Below, one piece after another: positions 57,764 to 64,000 of a stretch of 64,000 bases of DNA. The position numbers were made by a program, and so were the translations under genes. The notes under the pieces are model-generated. The model was not told the DNA's origin, made no database searches, and saw only the letters and a list, made by a program, of their open reading frames with translations. Where the stretch lies: positions 1,294,059-1,358,058 of the forward strand of contig NZ_HE578907.1 of assembly GCF_000321005.1 (NCBI RefSeq), given 5' to 3'. This DNA is from Anaerococcus senegalensis JC48 (GTDB taxonomy: Bacteria; Bacillota; Clostridia; Tissierellales; Peptoniphilaceae). Each line of letters opens with the position of its first letter. The first letter of the stretch is position 1.

Positions 57764-59366
57764 TAAAAAAGTCTTATTTAAAATAAGAAATCTTAAAAAA
57801 TATTTTCCAATCAAGAAAAAATCTATCTTTTCTAGGGGAGCAAATGAATACGTTCATGCAAACGAAAATATTTCCATAGATATATTTGAAGGTGAAACAT
57901 TTGGTTTGGTTGGAGAAAGTGGTTGTGGAAAATCTACCTTTGGTAGGACAATTCTTCAAATTTATGAACAAACAGAAGGAACAACCCTTTATTATGGAAC
58001 AACTCTAGATAGACTTGCCCCATCTTATATGGGAAAAGATATACTTGATATACCAAAGAAGTTCCCTAGCTATGACAAAGAAGTTGAAACTCTTCATATA
58101 ATTTATGATGGACTAGAAAGAACAGATGATGAGGAGAAAATAGCTGAACTAAACGAAGCTGCTATGCATCAAAGAAGACTTCTACAAGAAGAATATGAAA
58201 ATATGATGAGAATTGCAGGAGGTCTTCTTGCTAGTGACAATTTAGAAGAAATTACAAGTATTCTAGATGACTATTATAAAAAAATTAAAGAAAGATCAAA
58301 AATTTTACTTCAAATCAAAAAAATTAAAGAAAAAGATGAAGTAAGGATTAGAGATAAAAAAGAATTAAAAAATGCTATCCTAAACGATCCAAAATATAAG
58401 GAGCTTTTAAATAAAAAAGAAGTTCTTGATAAGGAAGTTTTAGAAAAAGAAAAAGTTATATCTTCTAAAAAAGAAGAGTTAAAATCAAAAGAACTTTTTG
58501 AAAAATTCGAAAGTTTTGTTGATGATGGAATAGATTTATCAAGACTAACAAATGAAGAAATGAGAGAGCTTAGAAAAGATCTTCAAATAATTTTCCAAGA
58601 TCCTTATGGTTCTTTAGATACAAAAATGACAGTTGGAAATATAATTGGAGAAGGTGTCTTGGGTCATGGACTTTTTAAATCTAGAAAAGAAGCGGGCTAT
58701 AACGAATACATTCAAGATGTAATGAATCAATGTGGGCTTGCTCCATATTTCATTCACAGATATCCTCACCAATTTTCGGGAGGACAAAGACAAAGAATAG
58801 GAATAGCTAGAGCTCTTGCTTTAAATCCAACCTTTATAGTTTGTGATGAAGCTGTATCAGCACTTGACGTTTCAATTCAATCTCAAATTATAAATTTATT
58901 GCAAGATTTAAAAACAGACTTAAACCTTACCTATCTTTTCATAACTCACGATCTTTCAGTAGTAAAATATATATCTGATAGAATCGGGGTAATGTATTTG
59001 GGAGTTATGGTTGAACTATCTGATTCAGATAGAATTTTTAAAAATCCACAACATCCTTATACAAAAGCACTTTTACAAGCAATTCCAAGAACAGATGTTG
59101 ATAAAGGACAAGAATTGCAAACTATAGATGGAGATATACCATCAGCCGTTAAACCACCAAAAGGATGTAGATTCCATACAAGATGTAAATATTGCATGGA
59201 TATATGCAAACAATTTGAACCAGAATTAAAAGAAGTAGAAGAAGGTCATTTTGTAGCTTGTCACTTGATGGATGTATCAGAAAAAACAAAACAAGAAGCC
59301 TTCGAAAAAAACGAAGAAAAAAGGCTTAAAGAAGAACATGAATTAGCTAAGGAAGCTAATCTATGA
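57750..59366 (+). CDS. oppF: Oligopeptide ABC transporter ATP-binding protein OppF with a long insertion
   Basis: 538 residues, versus about 320 for typical OppF. Walker A GESGCGKST at 55-63; the Q-loop IIFQDPYGSLD does not come until about 280, because residues about 84-257 are an extra charged, coiled-coil-prone segment. After it the protein is standard: signature FSGGQRQRIGIARAL, Walker B IVCDEAVSALD, H-loop FITHD, and the cysteine-containing C-terminal domain (GCRFHTRCKYCMDIC), then a 25-residue Glu/Lys tail. Catalytic motifs are intact. Confidence 0.93.
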   Translation: MEKNNKKVLFKIRNLKKYFPIKKKSIFSRGANEYVHANENISIDIFEGETFGLVGESGCGKSTFGRTILQIYEQTEGTTLYYGTTLDRLAPSYMGKDILDIPKKFPSYDKEVETLHIIYDGLERTDDEEKIAELNEAAMHQRRLLQEEYENMMRIAGGLLASDNLEEITSILDDYYKKIKERSKILLQIKKIKEKDEVRIRDKKELKNAILNDPKYKELLNKKEVLDKEVLEKEKVISSKKEELKSKELFEKFESFVDDGIDLSRLTNEEMRELRKDLQIIFQDPYGSLDTKMTVGNIIGEGVLGHGLFKSRKEAGYNEYIQDVMNQCGLAPYFIHRYPHQFSGGQRQRIGIARALALNPTFIVCDEAVSALDVSIQSQIINLLQDLKTDLNLTYLFITHDLSVVKYISDRIGVMYLGVMVELSDSDRIFKNPQHPYTKALLQAIPRTDVDKGQELQTIDGDIPSAVKPPKGCRFHTRCKYCMDICKQFEPELKEVEEGHFVACHLMDVSEKTKQEAFEKNEEKRLKEEHELAKEANL

Positions 59367-59551
59367 AAAGACCAGTAGATCCTTTCAAAGGAAAAACTAA
59401 AGAAGAAATCTATGAAAAAGAAGAACTTTTAGAAAAAGATAATCTGGAAAAACACGACAGATTTGCCATGTTTTTGGCAGCTATGAAAGTCTTTATGCCA
59501 CCAGTATTATTAATACTTCTACTTTTTACATCCTTAATATTTTTCTTTTAA
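59363..59551 (+). CDS. Small single-pass membrane protein at the end of the opp operon
   Basis: 62 residues. The start overlaps the oppF stop by 4 bp (ATGA), which indicates translational coupling. A charged N-terminal half (about 35 residues, Lys/Glu-rich) precedes one transmembrane helix at about 38-62 (PPVLLILLLFTSLIFFF). No family recognised. Possibly an accessory subunit of this Opp system, judged only from its coupling to oppF. Confidence 0.75.
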   Translation: MKRPVDPFKGKTKEEIYEKEELLEKDNLEKHDRFAMFLAAMKVFMPPVLLILLLFTSLIFFF

Positions 59552-59623
59552 GTTTATAAAACAAAATTAAGGGTAATAAACTAAAAGAGGAAATAGACGA
59601 ATGAAACTAGGAAAGGAAGTATT

Positions 59624-59869
59624 ATGAGTAAATTTGAATTATATTTTAAACCAGATTGTCCATATAGTTTAAAAGTTTTAAATTATATGAAAGATAATAA
59701 AATATTAGATTTTACATCTTATAATATAGAAGATGGAAGATGTGGAGAAGAAAATAAAAAAGCCCTTGAAGAAATAGGTGGCAAAGTCCAAGTTCCATTT
59801 ATGGTTTTTGGTGATGAAAAAATGTATGAATCTGATGATATAATAGAATATCTAAAAGAAAATTATTAA
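59624..59869 (+). CDS. Glutaredoxin-like protein (CPYS motif)
   Basis: 81-residue thioredoxin-fold protein of the glutaredoxin/GST N-terminal type: redox motif CPYS near residue 14 (first Cys only), cis-proline motif QVPFM, and C-terminal SDDIIEYLKENY helix. With a single Cys it would act monothiol-style. AAAGGA upstream; an 8-codon frame (59601-59627) overlaps its start. Single gene with its own terminator. Confidence 0.88.
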   Translation: MSKFELYFKPDCPYSLKVLNYMKDNKILDFTSYNIEDGRCGEENKKALEEIGGKVQVPFMVFGDEKMYESDDIIEYLKENY

Positions 59870-59874
59870 AATTA

Positions 59875-59902
59875 TGCCAGCGGCTTATACTGCTGGCTTT
59901 TT
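59875..59902 (+). terminator. Terminator after the glutaredoxin-like gene
   Basis: GCCAGC/GCTGGC stem (bulged) with loop GGCTTATACT-like and TTTTTT. The ribosome-binding site of the next gene follows directly. Confidence 0.85.
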
Positions 59903-59916
59903 TATTGGAGAAAAAA

Positions 59917-60303
59917 ATGAAAAAATTAATATATAGAGATGACAAAATTTTTGAAAATGAAAGAATGACTTATAAATTGGATGGCAAGTACAATGTATTG
60001 TGTCCTAGTGGTAAATTAGTTGCAAGATTTAAAATAAAAAATTTATTTAGCCTAAGAGGAAAAAAACAAGCTGTAATAGGAAACTTAAAAATAGAAAAAA
60101 TGAAAGATGAACCTATAAGTGAGGCTAAAATTATAAATAGACAAATGAAGTTAATAAATCATGAAAATGAAATTTCCCTAATAAAAGACGATGAATTTCT
60201 AGGAAGTTACGATTTTGAAAATAACACAATAGAAGTATCAGAAGACGAAGGACTTGTAGTAAGCGTGTTTTTTGCCCTTAAAAAATTGGAGGAAAATAGA
60301 TAA
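59917..60303 (+). CDS. Hypothetical protein, 128 residues
   Basis: Start at ATG 59917 (MKKLIYRDD), six bases after GGAG; a TTG at 59905 lies inside that site and is rejected. The predicted structure is a series of short beta strands with turns (YNVLCPSGKLVARFKI; EISLIKDDEFLGSYDF; NTIEVSEDEGLVVSVFFAL), reminiscent of small barrel proteins of the LURP-one/tubby-like type, but I cannot confirm that. No signal peptide or membrane helix, so probably cytoplasmic. Confidence 0.7.
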   Translation: MKKLIYRDDKIFENERMTYKLDGKYNVLCPSGKLVARFKIKNLFSLRGKKQAVIGNLKIEKMKDEPISEAKIINRQMKLINHENEISLIKDDEFLGSYDFENNTIEVSEDEGLVVSVFFALKKLEENR

Positions 60304-60353
60304 ATTAAAAAAATAGAGATAAAAACTTTAGCAATAAAATAAGTCTCACCCTC

Positions 60354-60399
60354 ACCCATCTCGACTAAATGAGCGAAGCGAGTGCATGGAGATATCTCA
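60354..60399 (-). repeat. Intermediate unit of the repeat family
   Basis: CCCATCTCGAC, then aaatGAGCGAAGCGAGTGCATGG, then AGATATCTC. The GAGCGAAGCGAGTGCATGG part matches the outer left arm of the long form read in reverse. Confidence 0.8.
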
Positions 60400-60435
60400 T
60401 GGATTAAGTAAATATTGAGAAAATATTAAAACCAA

Positions 60436-60463
60436 GAGATCTCTCGACTACGCTCGAGATGGG
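60436..60463 (+). repeat. Short hairpin unit of the repeat family
   Basis: GAGATCTCTCGAC, tac, GCTCGAGATGGG: the plus-oriented short form with a perfect CTCGA/TCGAG stem. Confidence 0.85.
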
Positions 60464-60600
60464 TTTAGCTACGTTTTAATATTAGAAATTAATTATTAAA
60501 TCAAATAAAAGAAAGAATAAATTCTAATATATCTAAATTTTCTAGTGTAAATAAAAAAATAGAAATAAAAACTTTAGCAATAAAACAAGTCATACCCTCA

Positions 60601-60811
60601 CCCATCTCGACCAGATGATTGTGCCTTGATTTGGCACAATCATCCCTAAAACTAAGTGCAGATTTATAACCGTTGATTTAGGGTATAAATCCTGAAAACT
60701 AGTGCGAGAACACGGAAGAATTTACCTAGTAAATGAGTTTTTATAAGCACGAGAAAGTTTGCCTAAAAAACGGGTTTTAGTATGAGCAAAGCGAATGAGT
60801 GGAGAGATCTC
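60601..60811 (-). repeat. Long structured interspersed repeat, copy 4
   Basis: 211 bp, reverse orientation. The GATGATTGTGCC hairpin is perfect with loop AAATCAA (read on the minus strand); the ATAACCG hairpin has decayed on one arm (AGGGTATAAA in place of CGGTTATAAA). The rest follows copies 1 and 2 closely. Confidence 0.9.
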
Positions 60812-60867
60812 ATGGATTACATAAAAATAGATAAAATATCAAAACAAAGAAATCTATACATTTTAAA

Positions 60868-60918
60868 GAAATAAAAAATCGATTAGGAAAATTTTAAGTT
60901 TTTCTAGTCGATTTTTTT
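60868..60918 (-). terminator. Terminator of the TM2 gene
   Basis: AAAAAATCGA/TCGATTTTTT outer stem with an inner AAAATT/AATTTT region, followed by a T-run on the minus strand; 6 bp after the stop. Confidence 0.8.
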
Positions 60919-60924
60919 ATTTTT

Positions 60925-61374
60925 TTATAAATATATATTTCCAAATTTATCAGCAGGTTTTGTAAGACCTATTATGAATTCAATAAAAGCTATAATTCCT
61001 GGTATAAATGTCCAGCAGAAAATTAAATAAACTATTCCAGCACCAGTTTTACCTGCATAAAACTTGTGAGCTCCAATTCCACCTAGGAAAAATGCCAACA
61101 ATACATAAGCTAATTTGTTTACAGGTCTTCCTTGATTATAATAATTATTAGTTACATTACCATTTCCATCCATAGTTATAGCTCCAATCATATTATCTTG
61201 TGTTTTATCTTCTTTTAATTTACTAACTAAGTATCCGTTTTCGTCCTTAAAGGTTCTTACCTTATCTCCTATTTCAGGAATAAAATCTACATCTGAAAGA
61301 TTTACTCTTACAACGGAACCATCATTAAGGCCTACAACAACACTATCAGCTTCGATTTTGATTATTTCGCCCAT
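60925..61374 (-). CDS. TM2-domain membrane protein
   Basis: 149 residues. N-terminal part (about 1-60) is a small beta-rich segment (MGEIIKIEADSVVVGLNDGSV) ; the C-terminal part is a TM2 domain, two helices flanking a short loop (KLAYVLLAFFLGGIGAHKFY, then GAGIVYLIFCWTFIPGIIAFIEFIIG). The conserved G-x-x-G-x-H-x-F-Y pattern (GGIGAHKFYAG) is intact. Function of bacterial TM2 proteins is poorly known. Single-gene unit. Confidence 0.87.
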   Translation of the reverse strand: MGEIIKIEADSVVVGLNDGSVVRVNLSDVDFIPEIGDKVRTFKDENGYLVSKLKEDKTQDNMIGAITMDGNGNVTNNYYNQGRPVNKLAYVLLAFFLGGIGAHKFYAGKTGAGIVYLIFCWTFIPGIIAFIEFIIGLTKPADKFGNIYL

Positions 61375-61509
61375 AATTCCCCCTTATTTTCTATAATTAT
61401 ATCATTATTTACAAGAAAAAATAAGAATAAATGAAAAAATCCCCCAAGTTGCCCTATAGTTGCTAGCTTTTTTTGAAAAAATCTTTAAAATAATAGAAAA
61501 GGAGGAAAT

Positions 61510-62016
61510 ATGATTGGAGAAAAAATTAAAAATAAAAGAAAAGAATTAAATTTAACCCAAGAATATTTGGCAAAAGAATTAAATATTTCAAGACAAGCCG
61601 TATCGAAATGGGAAAAAGGAACAAGCGAGCCTTCCATGGAAAATCTTGTGAAATTATCTGGAATTTTTGGAGTAGATATAAAATATTTTAAAAATAATGA
61701 TGATAAAGAAAATGAATCTCTTATTTCAAAAATTTTTTGGAATTTTTTATATGCAGCTATAGGCCTTGTTTTTTATTTAATATATTATTTTGGAATAATG
61801 GAGGGGGTCTTAAATAAAGATCCAAAACAAATGCCCTTTTTAATACTTACAATTTTTCTAGCATTTTCAGTAATAGCCTTTCCTCAAGCTATTAAAAATA
61901 TGGGAGATAGATTAGAAAAAATAGATTATTTTACATTTTCAAAATTAGTCTTGCCAGTAATTTTTATAATTTCACCCCTTATTGTTTTTTATTATATTTT
62001 TAAAAATGAAGAATAA
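61510..62016 (+). CDS. XRE-family regulator with C-terminal membrane helices
   Basis: 168 residues. N-terminal helix-turn-helix of the Xre/Cro type (KRKELNLTQEYLAKELNISRQAVSKWEKG, residues 11-39) ends near 60; the C-terminal half has three hydrophobic helices (about 76-95, 108-125, 138-160), so it is probably a membrane-bound repressor. Ribosome-binding site GGAGG 6 nt upstream. Target unknown. It is convergent with the restriction gene, separated by a bidirectional terminator. Confidence 0.88.
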   Translation: MIGEKIKNKRKELNLTQEYLAKELNISRQAVSKWEKGTSEPSMENLVKLSGIFGVDIKYFKNNDDKENESLISKIFWNFLYAAIGLVFYLIYYFGIMEGVLNKDPKQMPFLILTIFLAFSVIAFPQAIKNMGDRLEKIDYFTFSKLVLPVIFIISPLIVFYYIFKNEE

Positions 62017-62038
62017 ACTTTAATTTTTAAATTTAAAA

Positions 62039-62075
62039 GGCGATTGCAAAATTATTATCACATTTTGCAATCGCC
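62039..62075. terminator. Bidirectional terminator between the regulator and restriction genes
   Basis: Perfect stem GGCGATTGCAAAAT/ATTTTGCAATCGCC with a 9-nt loop, A-rich on one side and T-rich on the other, serving both converging genes. Confidence 0.88.
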
Positions 62076-62081
62076 AAAATC

Positions 62082-64000
62082 TTACCTATCTAATTCATTA
62101 ATCATAGCTACAATATCATCATTTTTTAATTGCTTTTTAAAGACAACATTGATTCCATTTTCTTTCATTGTTTCAAAAAATTTTTCAGCCGATTTTATAC
62201 GGATTTTTTCATCATATCTTAAAGATTTCTCGTCTTTCATATCCTTAGTTTCCACAATAAAATTAATTTGTTTTGCCCCATCCTTTGAATCAATCACATA
62301 CATAAAATCTGGACTTGTTGTTCCTCCATTAAATAAAGGAATTTGAATTGATCTTCTAGGAATTTTCCCAAAAACTCTGACTTTTTCAATATCACTTTTA
62401 ATAAGAGTTTCTTTTTCTTTATCACTGTCATAAATAACAGCATCATAAAGAAATCTTTTTGGAACATCAACATTTTCGTCCCTATAAACTCCCAAAACTC
62501 CCTGAACCAATTCGTCCAAAACATTTCCATTTCTATCTGTCAAGCTTGTTTCCTTAACATCAATATTAAGAGCCCTATAAGAAAAATTCTTTATAAGCTT
62601 TTTATCAAGCCAAATATTAAATTCATTTCCTATCGAATTAATAGCAACTTTTGAAAATAATCTATCATCAATAAAGCCCTTATCTTGATTAATCTTGCAC
62701 AAAACTTTGTGAATTGTTTTTATACTCAAGCCTGTTTTCTTATTGACCTCTTTTAAAAATTCATTATAAGGAAGTTTATCATTAGTGACAAAATAATTTG
62801 CCATATTTTCTCTCAAAACAATCCTATCATCTTCTTTTTCAGTTCTTTTTGAAATTATTTCAACATTAGTATCTCTGTAAATATCTTTTTCTAAAATTTT
62901 ATAAAAAGCATCTTCTAATTCATTTTCTGGAATTTCTTCAAACTTTAAAAAGTATTTTTGATTAACCGTCTTCCACAAGCTTTTAATTTCTGAAAATTTA
63001 TCCTTGCGAATTTTTACATAGGCTTTCTTCTTGTTACCATCTATAAGCTTGTTAGGCTTCAAGTTATTAATAGCCTCAGGATAATCTTCATATAACTTAG
63101 ATAAATTTTCAAGATTTATCTCGCCCTTACGGTTGATGTATTTTTTAGATAACATATCAATAAAAATATCATCTTCAGAAATTGCTCTCAACTTTGAAAT
63201 TTTTGGAAGAATTGAATTGATATTAGAAATTTTATTTGGCGTATCATTATTTATTTCCCCAAGCAATTTATTAGCAAAATCTTTTTCAGAATAATCAATT
63301 AAGTATCTCAAATAAAATTGATCATCAGAAATCCTATAACCATTTTCATTTACAGGAAGCCTTAGGCCCCTGCCGACTTCTTGAAGTTTGCTAGTTTCTG
63401 AACCCGAAGATCTTAATTTTACAATTTGAAAGACATTTGGATTGTCCCAACCTTCTTTTAAAGTCCATTTTGAAAAAATAAAACGCATTGTATTCCAATT
63501 TTCATTCTCATCCTTAAAATTTAAAAGAAATTCCTTGTCCCTCAAAATCTTATCAACTTCATTTTTAATATCTTCTTCAGAAGTAGAATTATCCTCGCTA
63601 AAATAACCACCACTTGTCTTGGAAATATCACAAAGAGAACTTTCCAAAAAAGATTTATATTCCAAAAGTCCCTCATCACTATCGTCATTGATATTTTGAA
63701 TTTCTTTTTTAATATGGTCTTCTAGTATTTTTTCAAATTTAAGTCTTAAATGTCCGGATTTTCCATTTTCATCACGAAAAGATCGAACGGAATCAATAAA
63801 AAATAAGGATAGAGTTTTTATCTTGTCTTTTCTTAAAAAATTTTTCTTTTCAGTTTCAAAATGGTTGATGATAGCTTGCTTTAACATCATTTCCTGATAA
63901 GTTTCAGTATAAATTCCCCCATAAATAATATCGCCCTTAGATAAAACTTGACCATTAGACAAAGTTACACCACGATTAATATTTTCATCATTAGTTTTTC
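62082..64000 (-). CDS. Type III restriction enzyme Res subunit, C-terminal part
   Basis: Helicase/nuclease subunit of a type III restriction-modification system. The frame is open to the window edge, so the N-terminal helicase motifs (Walker A, DExx) lie outside. Visible: SKWTLKEGWDNPNVFQI, and helicase motif VI as QEVGRGLRLPV. Near the C-terminus the PD-(D/E)xK nuclease core appears as SPDFMYV, then VETKD about 18 residues later. The Mod methyltransferase gene is not in the window and would be expected upstream, beyond 64 kb. Confidence 0.9.
   Translation of the reverse strand, partial: KTNDENINRGVTLSNGQVLSKGDIIYGGIYTETYQEMMLKQAIINHFETEKKNFLRKDKIKTLSLFFIDSVRSFRDENGKSGHLRLKFEKILEDHIKKEIQNINDDSDEGLLEYKSFLESSLCDISKTSGGYFSEDNSTSEEDIKNEVDKILRDKEFLLNFKDENENWNTMRFIFSKWTLKEGWDNPNVFQIVKLRSSGSETSKLQEVGRGLRLPVNENGYRISDDQFYLRYLIDYSEKDFANKLLGEINNDTPNKISNINSILPKISKLRAISEDDIFIDMLSKKYINRKGEINLENLSKLYEDYPEAINNLKPNKLIDGNKKKAYVKIRKDKFSEIKSLWKTVNQKYFLKFEEIPENELEDAFYKILEKDIYRDTNVEIISKRTEKEDDRIVLRENMANYFVTNDKLPYNEFLKEVNKKTGLSIKTIHKVLCKINQDKGFIDDRLFSKVAINSIGNEFNIWLDKKLIKNFSYRALNIDVKETSLTDRNGNVLDELVQGVLGVYRDENVDVPKRFLYDAVIYDSDKEKETLIKSDIEKVRVFGKIPRRSIQIPLFNGGTTSPDFMYVIDSKDGAKQINFIVETKDMKDEKSLRYDEKIRIKSAEKFFETMKENGINVVFKKQLKNDDIVAMINELDR

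Larger units (their letters stand above)
60304..60924. other. 621-bp repeat-rich gap between convergent genes
   Basis: Between the hypothetical gene and the TM2 gene. Contains an intermediate unit (60354-60399), a short unit (60436-60463) and a long unit (60601-60811), plus the TM2 terminator. The two stretches before the left-most units share the same sequence (AAAAACTTTAGCAATAAAA), a second small direct duplication. Confidence 0.8.

Overview
This window is AT-rich bacterial DNA that spans a chromosomal replication origin. The rpmH-rnpA-yidD-yidC-jag cluster and the dnaA-dnaN-recF-gyrB-gyrA cluster diverge around a DnaA-box-rich intergenic region at about 38.4-39.2 kb. Low GC, Gram-positive style Shine-Dalgarno sites, a nine-gene V-type ATPase operon, lipoproteins, pta and a ferredoxin-type thioredoxin reductase candidate point to an anaerobic low-GC Firmicute. 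A Gram-positive anaerobic coccus of the Anaerococcus/Peptoniphilus group is my best guess, by inference only.

Layout. 1-8.5 kb: V-ATPase operon on the minus strand, in the same gene order as the Enterococcus hirae ntp operon, with a proteolipid carrying the Na+-ligand residues. 8.8-9.75 kb: glpX. 9.9-14.3 kb: a plus-strand island with a lipoprotein and a three-gene ABC importer; the importer lies between two long copies of an interspersed structured repeat. 15.2-19.3 kb: class I ribonucleotide reductase (nrdB, nrdA) with an NrdR-type box upstream of nrdA. 19.8-26 kb: RDD protein, sppA, a candidate small RNA, a small membrane protein, marR-ftsH and trxB-trxA. 25.9-26.8 kb: a decayed P-II/DUF1538 locus. 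26.8-36 kb: pta, DUF4446, a cyclodeaminase-like gene, parB, parA, cinA, rsmG, mnmG, mnmE, with four parS sites between 24.7 and 36.1 kb. 36-38.4 kb: jag, yidC, yidD, rnpA, rpmH. 38.4-40.8 kb: origin with DnaA boxes on both sides of dnaA. 40.8-49 kb: dnaN, rlbA/yaaA, recF, gyrB, gyrA, then a three-gene sigma partner-switching-like module. 49.5-59.6 kb: a lipoprotein, oppA, then oppBCDF plus a small membrane protein. 59.6-64 kb: glutaredoxin-like protein, a hypothetical gene, a TM2 protein, an XRE regulator and the 3' part of a type III restriction gene that runs off the window.

Most genes point away from the origin on both arms; the 9.9-14.3 kb island and the minus-strand genes after 49 kb are exceptions.

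The most unusual items are: (1) an OppC permease whose first extracellular loop carries an apparent seven-repeat RCC1-like beta-propeller, in one operon with an OppF ATPase that has a roughly 175-residue insertion between Walker A and Q-loop; (2) a family of structured repeats (about 30, 45 and 210 bp forms) that begin GAGATCTCTC and end GTCGAGATGGG, whose long forms hold hairpins with the same AAATCAA loop; (3) a candidate stand-alone small RNA near 21.5 kb; (4) a thioredoxin reductase without the NADPH-binding motif.
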